From NCBI RefSeq assembly GCF_001571105.1, contig NZ_BCTD01000008.1: 64,000 nt of DNA; one strand, given 5' to 3'. Both the position numbers and the translations under genes were made by a program. Under the pieces are notes generated by a model. That model was given only the letters and a program-made list of their open reading frames with translations. It searched no databases and was not told the DNA's origin. Below are positions 8,115 to 19,034 of this stretch, one piece after another; within the stretch, counting starts at the first letter, position 1; every line of letters starts with the position of its first letter. Source of the stretch: Azotobacter vinelandii. Its GTDB lineage: Bacteria > Pseudomonadota > Gammaproteobacteria > Pseudomonadales > Pseudomonadaceae.

Positions 8115-10121
8115 ATGCCGACAGACCTTCCGCTCCCATCCGTGACTTCCGCCCTGCCCCCGGTGCTCGCCGGCCCGCTGCTGCGCCGGCTGAGCCCGGA
8201 GCGCCTGATCCTCTGGCTGGTCGGTTCGCGGCCTCTGCAGTTGTCGCTGCAACTGGCCTGCGCCGGCTCGCAGCAGCGCCTCATCGCGCTCGACGCGCCG
8301 CTCTGCCGCCGCCTGCGCGTCGGCACCCACGCTTGGCTGCATCTGATAGACGTGCCGCTGGACACACCGCTGCCCACGGACACCCCGATCGAATACGACC
8401 TGCTGCTGGAGGAGGACGGCCGCCGGAGCGGCATCGCCGACTGGGCGCCGCATCTTCTGCACGAGGGTGCCAGGCGGCCGGATTTCCTGCTCAAGTCGCA
8501 TCTCGACAACCTGCTGCACGGCTCCTGCCGCAAACCGCACTTCCCCGGCGCGGACGGCCTGGCCAAGGTCGACAGCCTGCTCGCCGGCCTGCGCGAGCGG
8601 CCGCAGGCGCGGCCGGCGCTGCTGATGCTGAGCGGCGACCAGATCTACGCGGACGATGTCGCCGGCCCGATGCTGGCGGCCATCCATGCGTTGATCCGTC
8701 GCCTCGGCCTCTACGGCGAACGGCTCGAAGGCGCCCTGGTCGCCGACAGCGACGCGCTCTACGCCCATCCCCTGACCTATTACCGGCGCGAGGACCTGCT
8801 GCCCGCCTTCAAGTCCAGCGAGGCCCTGCGCGAACGCTTCTTCGGCGGCGTGGAAAAACCGGTGTTCACCAGCGCCAACGCCCACAACCACCTGGTCACC
8901 CTCGCCGAGGTGCTGGCGATGTACCTGCTGGTCTGGTCACCGCTGCCCTGGACGCTGATCCGCCCCGCGCGACCGGCGCTGGATGCCGACCTCGCCGAGC
9001 GCTACGCCACGGAACAGGCCTGTCTCGACGGCTTCCTCGCCCAGTTGCCGCAGGCCGCCCGCGCCCTGGCGCATCTGCCGTGCCTGATGATCTTCGACGA
9101 CCACGACGTCACCGACGACTGGAACCTGTCCGCGCGCTGGGAAGAAACCGCCTACGGCCACCCCTTCTCCCGGCGCATCATCGGCAATGCGCTGATCGCC
9201 TATGCCCTGTGCCAGGGCTGGGGCAACGACCCGGATGCGTTCGGCGAGATCCTGCAGCGGATCGAGGCGCTGACCGCGGACGCCGACGAGCGCCTCGACG
9301 ACGCAGCCCAGGACGGGCTGATCGACGAGTTGCTGAAATTCCAGAGCTGGCACTACCGGCTACCGACCACGCCGCCCCTGATCGTGCTGGACACCCGCAC
9401 CCGCCGCTGGCGCAGCGAGAGCCACCCGAGCCGGCCATCCGGACTGATGGACTGGGAAGCCCTCAGCGAACTGCAGCAGGAACTGCTCGACGAGCAGGCC
9501 GCGGTGATCGTCTCGCCGGCGCCGATCTTCGGGGTCAAGCTGATCGAGGCCGTCCAGCGCCTGTTCACCCTGGCCGGCCACCCGCTGCTGGTCGACGCGG
9601 AGAACTGGATGGCCCATCGTGGCTCGGCGAAAGTGATCCTCAACATCTTCCGCCACTCGCGCACCCCCGCCAATTACGTGATCCTCTCCGGCGACGTGCA
9701 TTATTCCTTCGCCTACGACGTGCGCATTCGTCACCGCAGCGGCGGACCGCAGATCTGGCAGATCACCAGCAGCGGCATCAAGAACGAATTTCCCGCCGGC
9801 CTGCTCACCTGTTTCGACCGGCTCAATCGCTGGCTCTACACACCCTGGTCGCCGCTCAACTGGCTGACCAAGCGGCGCCGGATGGAGGTGGTGCCGCGCA
9901 TTCCCCATCGCGGCCGGCGCGGCGAGCGCCTGTGGAACGGCACCGGCATCGGCCAGTTGCTGCTCGACGTCCTGGGCCGTCCCCGCAGCATCCTCCAGCA
10001 CAATGCCGACGGCTCGGCGCCGACCCGCTTCGTCCGCTCGGCGGAACTGCAGCGGGCGTCCGGCCGGACCGAGGATAGCATCGTCGAAAGCGCCCGGCTG
10101 CGTCGCGGCAAGGCGGAGTGA
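8115..10121 (+). CDS. PhoD-like alkaline phosphatase/metallophosphatase family protein
   Basis: The 668-residue protein carries the metal-binding blocks of the PhoD-like metallophosphatase fold in order: LLMLSGDQIYADD, MIFDDHDVTDDW and VILSGDVHYSFAYDV. It lacks a Tat or Sec signal peptide, so unlike classical secreted PhoD it should be cytoplasmic. The C-terminal 90 residues are basic and without recognised motifs. It is a probable phosphodiesterase or phosphomonoesterase; the substrate is unknown. It lies alone on the plus strand, 176 bp from the divergent pseudouridine synthase gene. Confidence 0.85.
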   Translation: MPTDLPLPSVTSALPPVLAGPLLRRLSPERLILWLVGSRPLQLSLQLACAGSQQRLIALDAPLCRRLRVGTHAWLHLIDVPLDTPLPTDTPIEYDLLLEEDGRRSGIADWAPHLLHEGARRPDFLLKSHLDNLLHGSCRKPHFPGADGLAKVDSLLAGLRERPQARPALLMLSGDQIYADDVAGPMLAAIHALIRRLGLYGERLEGALVADSDALYAHPLTYYRREDLLPAFKSSEALRERFFGGVEKPVFTSANAHNHLVTLAEVLAMYLLVWSPLPWTLIRPARPALDADLAERYATEQACLDGFLAQLPQAARALAHLPCLMIFDDHDVTDDWNLSARWEETAYGHPFSRRIIGNALIAYALCQGWGNDPDAFGEILQRIEALTADADERLDDAAQDGLIDELLKFQSWHYRLPTTPPLIVLDTRTRRWRSESHPSRPSGLMDWEALSELQQELLDEQAAVIVSPAPIFGVKLIEAVQRLFTLAGHPLLVDAENWMAHRGSAKVILNIFRHSRTPANYVILSGDVHYSFAYDVRIRHRSGGPQIWQITSSGIKNEFPAGLLTCFDRLNRWLYTPWSPLNWLTKRRRMEVVPRIPHRGRRGERLWNGTGIGQLLLDVLGRPRSILQHNADGSAPTRFVRSAELQRASGRTEDSIVESARLRRGKAE

Positions 10122-10482
10122 GCAAAGCGCACGCACGGCGACAGGGCAGGCAGAAAGCCAGCGGAACGTCCAAAAAGGCTCGTCTTGAAGAGGAACAAGC
10201 TGTACTTTAGTCAAACCCCCCGGCCCTGCGTCGATACAGCGCAGGAGCCGGGCGGGCCTGCCCGAGCGGAGCAAATCCGCCTGGCAGCAGGAACAATAAT
10301 TAGGCATGCCGGCTACGGCACGGCATGCCCCTGGCCACCCGGAAGCAGTGATCCGGATGGTCCCTTGCGTATCCGCTGCACCATTAAAACCAAAAAGGCC
10401 AGGCACCCCGGCTGACCGCCAGGGGGAGACCGGAGCCATTCAAAAAAACGACTACCCCATACCGCCTTTCAGGAGTTTTTCT
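10122..10482. other. 361-bp intergenic region with short repeats
   Basis: No gene is seen. CCTGCG/CGCAGG at about 10224-10243 can form a hairpin just past the phosphatase gene. The palindrome GGCATGCC occurs at 10303-10310 and 10322-10329. AACAATAATTAGG at about 10291-10303 resembles an Hfq/Crc-type A-rich motif, but it is not next to a start codon. Confidence 0.4.
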
Positions 10483-11346
10483 ATGACCATCGCTTCTCAG
10501 CATGATTTGCGACGACAGTTCCGAGCCTTGCTGGAGTCCAACACCTGCTACGACGCCGCCTCGGTGTTCGACCCGATGTCGGCGCGCATCGCCGGCGACC
10601 TGAAGTTCGAGGTCGGTATCCTCGGCGGCTCGGTCGCCGCCCTGCAGGTACTCGCCGCCCCGGACTACGCGCTGATCACCCTCAGCGAGTTCGTCGAGCA
10701 GGCCACCCGCATCGGCCGCGTCGCCTGCCTGCCGATCATCGCCGACGCCGACCATGGCTACGGCAACGCGATCAACGCCATGCGCACCGTGGCCGAACTG
10801 GAACGCGCCGGCGTCGCCGCGCTGACCCTCGAAGATACCCTGCTGCCGCCCAAGTACGGGCACAAGACCACCGACCTGATCCCCCTGGATGAGGCCGTGG
10901 GCAAGATCCGCGCCGCCCTGGAGGCGCGCATCGATCCGCAGTTGAGCATCATCGCCCGCACCAACGCCGAACAGCTCAGCGTCGAGGAGACCATCGGACG
11001 GGCCAAGGCCTACCAGGCCGCCGGCGCGGACGGCATCTGCATGATCGGCATCCGGGACTTCGAGCATCTGGAGGCCATCGCCCCGCATCTGGACGCGCCG
11101 CTGATGCTGATCACCTACGGCAATCCCAAACTGAACGACATGGCCCGCCTGGCCGAGAACGGCGTGCGCATCGTGGTGAACGGGCATGCCGCCTACTTCG
11201 CCGCGATCAAGGCCACCTACGACCGCCTGCGCGAACAGCGCGGCGTCGGCCCGTCCGACCTGAGCGCCAAGGAGCTCTGCATCAAGTACTCGACCCTGGA
11301 TGAGTATCGCGTCTTCGCCCGCGAGTTCATGAACGTTCAGGAGTAA
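10483..11346 (+). CDS. Isocitrate lyase/PEP mutase superfamily protein, probable oxaloacetate decarboxylase
   Basis: The 287-residue protein has the superfamily barrel with the Mg-binding region [15 protein letters not shown], the [12 protein letters not shown] loop and IIARTNAEQ. Length and sequence resemble the characterised Pseudomonas aeruginosa oxaloacetate decarboxylase of this family (recalled as PA4872), which yields pyruvate and CO2; the true isocitrate lyase signature KKCGH is absent. The start at 10483 follows AGGAG by 8 nt; an upstream in-frame extension to 10306 lies in intergenic-type sequence. It is monocistronic and convergent with the MscS gene. Confidence 0.85.
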
Positions 11347-11360
11347 CCCTCCGCCGGGCC

Positions 11361-11390
11361 TGTCCCGTGACGCCGCCAGGGCGCCACGGG
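11361..11390 (+). terminator. Weak hairpin between convergent genes
   Basis: CCCGTG and CACGGG flank a GC-rich loop in the 63-bp gap between the decarboxylase-like gene and the convergent MscS gene. No T-run follows, so termination is only possible. Confidence 0.3.
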
Positions 11391-11409
11391 CTTGGCCCCA
11401 CTCCATGCC

Positions 11410-12564
11410 TCATTGCCGCTGCCCTCTCCCGTCCCTCTGGACGACACCGTTGTTGGCGGCAGGCTTGCCCGAGGGCAAGCCGCCCACGGTGACCTGCGGC
11501 AGGACACCTCCGACGAACTCGATGCTGCGCGTGGGAAAGGCGAACCGCACCTGCATCTCGCGCAACCCCTGCAGCAGACCCAGGTTGATCTCCTGCTGGA
11601 TGTCCATGTAACGGTTGTAGTCCGCGCTGAGCACGATGTAGACCACCTCGAAGGTCAGTTGGCTTTCATCGAAGGACAGGAAATGCGCGCGGTCGAAACG
11701 GGTGCCCTCGATCCCCTGGATGATCCGCCGGACCAGCGCCGCGACCTCGCGTACCTTCTCCACCGGCGTGTTGTAGGCGATGCCGAACTTGAACTGGATC
11801 CGCCGGCTGTCCATGCGCTTGTAGTTGTGCAGGGGCTTGGTCAGCATGTCGGAGTTGGCGCAGACGATCTGCTCGCCGCTCAGGCTGCGGATGCGGGTGG
11901 TTTTCATGCCGATGTGCTCGATGGTCCCGGCCACATCGCCGAAGACCACGAAATCGCCGACCTCGAAGGGCTTGTCCATGCCGATCGACAGCGAGGCGAG
12001 GATATCGCCGAGCACCGTCTGCACCGCCAGGGCGATGGCGATGCCGCCGATCCCCAGGCTGGCGACCATGGCGGTGATGTTCACCCCGAGGTTGGCGAGG
12101 ATCGACAACAGCATCATCGCCCAGATCAGGACACGGAAGATGATGCCGATGATCGCCGTGGTCACCGGATTGCGCACCCTGCCGTTGTGCGCCAGGCTGT
12201 CCATCCACAGGCGGATGCCGGTGTCGAGCCACAGCGCCAGCTGGAAAGCCAGGGCGATGAACCAGCCATGGGACAGCATGTCCTCCCAGCGCGGCGACAG
12301 TTCCACCACCTTCAGGCCGATGAGCAGCGAGAAGGCGAAGACCAGCAGGCGGCTGGTATGCGCGAGCATTTCCGCGATGAAACCGTAGAACCGCCCCCGC
12401 GCCGCCAGCGTCCGCATCCTGCGGCCGACGATGCCGAGGATGCCGCGCAGCAGCCAGTAGCTGGCCAGGGTCACGGCCAGCAGCAGGGCGAGATTCGTCC
12501 AGAGGCTTTCGTTCAGCAGGGTTTGCCAGTCCAGCTCTTGCCAATTCAGCTCCGTCCAATTCAT
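11410..12564 (-). CDS. MscS-family mechanosensitive ion channel
   Basis: The 384-residue membrane protein has four or five hydrophobic segments in its first half. The pore helix reads ITAMVASLGIGGIAIALAVQ, followed by the MscS beta-domain signature SIGMDKPFEVGDFVVFGD and a cytoplasmic vestibule. MscS channels open under membrane tension to release solutes during hypo-osmotic shock. The ATG at 12564 begins MNWTELNWQELDW and has GGAGG upstream; the longer open frame is unlike the family. The C-terminal 25 residues are Gly/Gln-rich and variable. It is transcribed alone, downstream of the gltX terminator. Confidence 0.9.
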   Translation of the reverse strand: MNWTELNWQELDWQTLLNESLWTNLALLLAVTLASYWLLRGILGIVGRRMRTLAARGRFYGFIAEMLAHTSRLLVFAFSLLIGLKVVELSPRWEDMLSHGWFIALAFQLALWLDTGIRLWMDSLAHNGRVRNPVTTAIIGIIFRVLIWAMMLLSILANLGVNITAMVASLGIGGIAIALAVQTVLGDILASLSIGMDKPFEVGDFVVFGDVAGTIEHIGMKTTRIRSLSGEQIVCANSDMLTKPLHNYKRMDSRRIQFKFGIAYNTPVEKVREVAALVRRIIQGIEGTRFDRAHFLSFDESQLTFEVVYIVLSADYNRYMDIQQEINLGLLQGLREMQVRFAFPTRSIEFVGGVLPQVTVGGLPSGKPAANNGVVQRDGRGQRQ

Positions 12565-12704
12565 GGCGTGGAATCCTCCGAGCAAGGCGATCAGATAGGA
12601 AAAAAGCGTCGTTCTTTTTTCGGTGACCGCTGATCCCGGAAGTTCCCCCTTCCGGCAGCTGGGCACGGCCCCGGCAACCCGGGCGAGCGTCGAGGCGGGA
12701 AACG

Positions 12705-12739
12705 AAAAACCCCGGCCTCTCCTGCTGGAAAGACCGGGG
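12705..12739 (-). terminator. Rho-independent terminator of gltX
   Basis: On the minus strand CCCCGG (12734-12739) pairs with CCGGGG (12710-12715), with extra AG/CT pairing inside, and the stem is followed directly by TTTTT (12709-12705). It lies about 85 bp past the gltX stop codon. Confidence 0.8.
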
Positions 12740-12824
12740 CGCGTAGCCCGGGGCACATGGCCCAAGGCGCACGGGCCGGGAAGCCGGGCCGGTTCGGCCC
12801 GCCGCCTCGCTCAGGCGGGAACGA

Positions 12825-14306
12825 TCAGGGAATCTCGGCCAGCAGCTTCTCCCATTCCTTGTTTTCCTTCTTCGACACGCCACCGAGCAGTTCGATGGCC
12901 TGGCGCAGACGGAAGCGGGTCAGGTCGGCGCCGAGGATTTCCATGGCGTCCAGCACCGACACCGAACTGGCCTGGCCGGTGATCGCCGGGAAGATCAACG
13001 GCATGGCATCGCGCAGCTTGTAGCCGAGGTGCTCGCTGGTCTTCTGGATGATCGCGGTGATGTTGTCCTTGTTCCACTGGCGCAGGGCTTCCAGCTTCCA
13101 GAGGATCAGTTGCAGCAACTGGCGGACCTGCTCGGCCGAGAGTTTCTTGTGCTCGAACAAGCGGGCGTCCAGCGGTACGCCGCCGGCGAAGAAGAAACTG
13201 GCCAGCGGGGCGATCTGGCTGAAGGTTTCCACCCGGCTCTGCACGTGCGGGGCGATCTTCATCAGGTACTCGGGATTGAACGCCCATTTGCGCACCTCGG
13301 CGGCGAATGCCTCGACCGGCAGTTCGCGCAGCCACTGGCCGTTCAGCCAGGAAAGCTTCTCCATGTCGAAGATCGGCCCGCCGAGGGAGACGCGCTGGAT
13401 GTCGAAGTGCTCGATCATCTCCGCCAGGGTGAACTTCTCGCGCTCGTCGGGCATCGACCAGCCCATGCGGCCCAGGTAGTTGAGCATCGCCTCGGGCAAA
13501 AAGCCCATGCGCTGGTAGAAGGTGATCGAGGTGGGGTTCTTGCGCTTGGACAGCTTGCTCTTGTCCGGATTGCGCAGCAGCGGCATGTACACCAGCCTGG
13601 GCTGCTCCCAGCCGAAGTACTCGTAGAGCTTGATCAGCTTGGGCGCCGAGGGCAGCCACTCCTCGCCGCGCAGCACGTGGGTGATGCCCATCAGGTGGTC
13701 GTCGACCACGTTGGCGAGGAAGTAGGTGGGCAGGCCGTCGGCCTTCATCAGCACCTGCATGTCCATGCGGTCCCAGGGAATCTCCACGTCGCCGCGCAGC
13801 AGGTCCGGTACCGTGCAGACGCCCTCGCTCGGCACCTTCATGCGCACCACGTGGGATTCGCCGGCGGCGATGCGGCGCTGCGCCTCCTCCGCGGCGATAT
13901 GCACGCAGTGGCCGTCGTAGCGCGGGGTTTCCTTGTTGGCCATCTGCCGCGCGCGCACCTCGTCGAGCCGCTCGGCGCTGCAGAAACAGGGGAAGGCATG
14001 GCCCTTGGCGACCAGTTCGTCCGAATACTTTTTATAGATCTCGCCGCGCTCGCTCTGCCGGTACGGCCCGTGTGGGCCGCCGACGTCCGGGCCCTCGTCC
14101 CATTCGATGCCCAGCCAGCGCAGGGCGTCGTAGATCTGCTGCTCCGATTCGCGGGTCGAGCGCAACTGGTCGGTGTCCTCGATGCGCAGGATGAACTGGC
14201 CGCCGTGCTGACGGGCGAAACACAGGTTGAACAGGGCGATGTAGGCGGTGCCGACGTGCGGATCGCCGGTGGGCGACGGCGCGATGCGGGTGCGGACGGT
14301 GGTCAT
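12825..14306 (-). CDS. gltX: Glutamate--tRNA ligase
   Basis: The 493-residue protein is a class I aminoacyl-tRNA synthetase that charges tRNA-Glu with glutamate. It begins with RIAPSPTGDPHVGTAY (HIGH-like motif) and carries the KMSKS-type loop DKSKLSKRKNPTS near residue 250, with the anticodon-binding alpha-helical domain after about residue 320. Length and motif spacing are normal. It is followed by a clear terminator and lies 86 bp downstream of uvrB on the same strand, the Pseudomonas order. Confidence 0.97.
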   Translation of the reverse strand: MTTVRTRIAPSPTGDPHVGTAYIALFNLCFARQHGGQFILRIEDTDQLRSTRESEQQIYDALRWLGIEWDEGPDVGGPHGPYRQSERGEIYKKYSDELVAKGHAFPCFCSAERLDEVRARQMANKETPRYDGHCVHIAAEEAQRRIAAGESHVVRMKVPSEGVCTVPDLLRGDVEIPWDRMDMQVLMKADGLPTYFLANVVDDHLMGITHVLRGEEWLPSAPKLIKLYEYFGWEQPRLVYMPLLRNPDKSKLSKRKNPTSITFYQRMGFLPEAMLNYLGRMGWSMPDEREKFTLAEMIEHFDIQRVSLGGPIFDMEKLSWLNGQWLRELPVEAFAAEVRKWAFNPEYLMKIAPHVQSRVETFSQIAPLASFFFAGGVPLDARLFEHKKLSAEQVRQLLQLILWKLEALRQWNKDNITAIIQKTSEHLGYKLRDAMPLIFPAITGQASSVSVLDAMEILGADLTRFRLRQAIELLGGVSKKENKEWEKLLAEIP

Positions 14307-14392
14307 GCGGGCTCCCGGACAGAGGAACGGACAAAAAGATGAAGGGCGCGCATGTTAGCAGGCGCGCAGCCGGCGGCTCCAGCAGGTCCGCG

Positions 14393-16402
<2,010 letters not shown>

Positions 16403-16699
16403 GGGAACCTCTCTCGACGGGTCCGGCGGGCGATTTCGCCGGGAAACTGCATGTGGCCCGGATGCGCCTGACGGGAGCATTCGAGCGCCGGCCGGCGGGG
16501 CCATCTTCGACATATGGTTGACACAAAAGCCTGAAACAGCATATCGCAGGCAGCAAGCCTGGCCGCTATACTAACGCCCCGATTCTGCACGCCCCCGCGC
16601 ATACCGTCGCCCACCTCCGGTCGATGGCCCGTTCGCTTGCGCGGAGGTAGCAGTAGCCCGGCTTTCCACTCTCTTCTTTTTTCTTCGAGCACCTCGACC

Positions 16700-17896
16700 A
16701 TGAGCCTGTTCTCTGCCGTAGAAATGGCACCGCGTGACCCGATCCTTGGCCTCACCGAAGCATTCAATGCCGATATCCGTCCGACCAAGGTCAACCTCGG
16801 CGTCGGCGTCTACTACAACGAAGAGGGTCGAATTCCCCTGCTGCGCGCCGTCGAGGAAGCCGAAAAGGCTCGCATCGCCGCCCATGCACCGCGCGGCTAC
16901 CTGCCGATCGAGGGCATCGGTGCCTACGACCAGGCGGTGCAGAGGCTGCTGTTCGGCAACGACTCCGCCCTGCTCGCCGACGGCCGTGTGGTCACCGCTC
17001 AGGCGCTGGGCGGCACCGGCGCGCTGAAGGTCGGCGCCGACTTCCTCAAGCGCCTGCTGCCGGATGCCGTGGTCGCCATCAGCGACCCGAGCTGGGAGAA
17101 CCACCGCGCCCTGTTCGAGTCCGCCGGCTTCCGCGTGCAGAGCTACCGCTACTACGACGCCGCCGGCCACGGCCTGAACCGCGCCGGCATGCTCGAAGAC
17201 ATCCGGGCCCTGCCGGCCGGCTCCATCGTGCTGCTGCACGCCTGCTGCCACAACCCGACCGGCGTCGATCTGTCCATCGATGACTGGAAGCAGGTGCTGG
17301 AGGCGATCCGCGAACGCGGCCATGTCCCCTTCCTCGACATCGCCTACCAGGGCTTCGGCGACAGCATCGAGGAAGATGCCGCGGCGGTTCGCCTGTTCGC
17401 CGGCTCGGACCTGCAGTTCTTCGTCTCCAGCTCCTTCTCCAAGTCCTTCTCCCTCTACGGCGAACGGGTCGGCGCCCTGTCCATCGTCGCCGCCTCGAAG
17501 GACGAGGCGGCTCGCGTGCTGTCGCAGATCAAGCGGGTGATCCGCACCAACTATTCGAACCCGCCGACCCACGGCGCCAGCGTGGTGTCCAGCGTGCTCA
17601 ACAGTCCGGAACTGCGCGCCCTGTGGGAAAGCGAACTGGCCGAGATGCGCGGCCGCATCCAGAGCATGCGCCAGGCCATGGTCGAGCAACTGGCCGCCCA
17701 GGGCGCCAAGCGCGACTTCTCCTTCGTCGCCCGGCAGCGTGGCATGTTCTCCTACTCCGGTCTCAGCGTCGCGCAGGTGGAACGGCTGCGCACCGAGTTC
17801 GGCATCTACGCCGTCGCCACCGGCCGCATCTGCGTCGCCGCCCTGAACCAGCGCAACATCGCCAGCGTCACCCAGGCCATCGCTCAGGTGCTCTGA
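16700..17896 (+). CDS. Aromatic/aspartate aminotransferase (class I PLP enzyme)
   Basis: The 398-residue protein is a TyrB/AspC/PhhC-type transaminase. The PLP lysine lies in SSSFSKSFSLYGERVG (about residue 250), the HNPTG motif is HACCHNPTGVDL, and the substrate-binding Arg lies in the late ATGRICVAALN segment. It moves amino groups between aromatic amino acids or aspartate and 2-oxoglutarate. The start at 16700 begins MSLFSAVEMAPRDPILGL, like relatives. A TATACT hexamer at 16567-16572 may be its -10 box. It is single, followed by a hairpin shared with the convergent tRNA-Asn gene. Confidence 0.93.
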   Translation: MSLFSAVEMAPRDPILGLTEAFNADIRPTKVNLGVGVYYNEEGRIPLLRAVEEAEKARIAAHAPRGYLPIEGIGAYDQAVQRLLFGNDSALLADGRVVTAQALGGTGALKVGADFLKRLLPDAVVAISDPSWENHRALFESAGFRVQSYRYYDAAGHGLNRAGMLEDIRALPAGSIVLLHACCHNPTGVDLSIDDWKQVLEAIRERGHVPFLDIAYQGFGDSIEEDAAAVRLFAGSDLQFFVSSSFSKSFSLYGERVGALSIVAASKDEAARVLSQIKRVIRTNYSNPPTHGASVVSSVLNSPELRALWESELAEMRGRIQSMRQAMVEQLAAQGAKRDFSFVARQRGMFSYSGLSVAQVERLRTEFGIYAVATGRICVAALNQRNIASVTQAIAQVL

Positions 17897-17956
17897 TCCG
17901 GCACGCCCGGCGCGCTCTCCAGGCGAGAGCCGCCGGGGCGAGCGAACGGCGGCGCG

Positions 17957-17995
17957 AAAAAGCAGAAAGGCCTGATCTCGCGATCAGGCCTTTCT
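17957..17995. terminator. Bidirectional terminator between aminotransferase and tRNA-Asn
   Basis: A 14-bp perfect stem (17964-17977 with 17982-17995) closes on TCGC. On the minus strand it is followed by GCTTTTT (17957-17963), a good intrinsic terminator for tRNA-Asn; on the plus strand TCTTCG follows, weaker but usable for the aminotransferase gene. Confidence 0.85.
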
Positions 17996-18001
17996 TCGAT
18001 C

Positions 18002-18077
<76 letters not shown>

Positions 18078-18089
18078 ATAACGGTGCGT

Positions 18090-18117
18090 ATCCTACTGAT
18101 AGTGAAAGAAAAGTCAA
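18090..18117 (-). promoter_or_regulatory. Promoter of tRNA-Asn
   Basis: On the minus strand TTGACT (18117-18112) and TAGGAT (18095-18090) are separated by 16 bp, placing transcription start a few bases before the mature tRNA 5' end at 18077. Confidence 0.65.
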
Positions 18118-18220
18118 CTCTTCCCAGGACCGGCGGCAGGCTCCCGGAGACGAATCGCAGCCGACCGTTGCCGCTCACGAAAAGGCCGGTCGCAAGACCG
18201 GCCCGACTGCAACACCAGGA

Positions 18221-18553
18221 TCAGTTGGCGCTCAAGCGATCGCGGTTCTTGTCCAGTATCGCAGCACCGATTCCCTTGACCTCCAGCAGTTCGTCCACCG
18301 ATGCGAAAGGCCCGTGGGCCTGACGATAATCGACGATGGCCTGGGCCTTGGCGGGGCCGATTCCCAGCAGGTCGCGCTCGAGCGTTGCCGCATCGGCGGC
18401 ATTGAGATCGACCTTGACCGTGGCAACCGGCTGGGCAGGCTGGACCGTGGCGGGCTTGGCCCCCCCGGTCTTGGGCGCCTCCGCGGCCGAGGCGGCGACG
18501 GAAACGCTGGCCAGCAGAGCCAGCAGGAGGGTGAAAAACGGGTTCTTGCGCAT
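18221..18553 (-). CDS. ComEA-type helix-hairpin-helix DNA-binding protein
   Basis: This 110-residue protein has a signal peptide (MRKNPFFTLLLALLASVSVAASAAE), a short Pro/Ala-rich linker, and two helix-hairpin-helix repeats: VDLNAADAATLERDLLGIGP and FASVDELLEVKGIGAAIL. It matches single-domain periplasmic ComEA proteins that bind incoming DNA in naturally transformable Gram-negatives. The start at 18553 is chosen because it begins the signal peptide; the longer frame is intergenic. Genus Azotobacter is naturally competent, which fits, but no other competence gene is in this window. Confidence 0.9.
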   Translation of the reverse strand: MRKNPFFTLLLALLASVSVAASAAEAPKTGGAKPATVQPAQPVATVKVDLNAADAATLERDLLGIGPAKAQAIVDYRQAHGPFASVDELLEVKGIGAAILDKNRDRLSAN

Positions 18554-18724
18554 AGGTGCACTCCTTGTGTCGTTCGGCGCGGGGTTCCATGACCACGCGA
18601 CGTCACGATAAGCGGACACCTCGGGCGGACCGAACGGCCAGATCGTGGAATCCGCAACGGCTGCACAGAACCAGCGAATCGGCGCCGGACTTTTGTGGAC
18701 GACCCGGCACGCTCGGCACACCAT

Positions 18725-18982
18725 CTATTCCAGCTTCTTGCGGATCCAGTACAGGTAGGTTCCGCTTTCCTCCCGCTGGCCGAGCAGTTCATGGCCGAGA
18801 AAGATGCAGAACTTGGGGATGTCGCGGCAGGTCGAGGGATCGGTGGCGATCACCTTGAGCAGGCCGCCGGCCGCCAGGTCACGGACCTTGTTGTGCAACA
18901 GCATCACCGGCTCGGGGCAGTTGAGGCCTGTGGCGTCGAGAACGGCGTCGACGGCCAGGCTGAGGGGATCGGGCTGGGACAT
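18725..18982 (-). CDS. tusA: Sulfurtransferase TusA
   Basis: The 85-residue protein has the TusA/SirA signature LDATGLNCPEPVMLL with the persulfide-carrying Cys22, and the later conserved DPSTCRDIPKFC segment. TusA relays sulfur from IscS towards 2-thiouridine in tRNA and other acceptors. Its length is normal. It lies 52 bp downstream of rlmM on the same strand, an arrangement also known in Pseudomonas, so the two are probably cotranscribed. Confidence 0.95.
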   Translation of the reverse strand: MSQPDPLSLAVDAVLDATGLNCPEPVMLLHNKVRDLAAGGLLKVIATDPSTCRDIPKFCIFLGHELLGQREESGTYLYWIRKKLE

Positions 18983-19034
18983 GGCTAACTCCAGAAAACC
19001 GGTGGGGAAATTGTGGCCGAAGCAGCGGTCCGGG

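Noticed and set aside
16403..16699. LexA box for uvrB in the CTG...CAG at about 16531-16549
   Set aside because: The spacing and inner bases do not fit CTGT-N8-ACAG.
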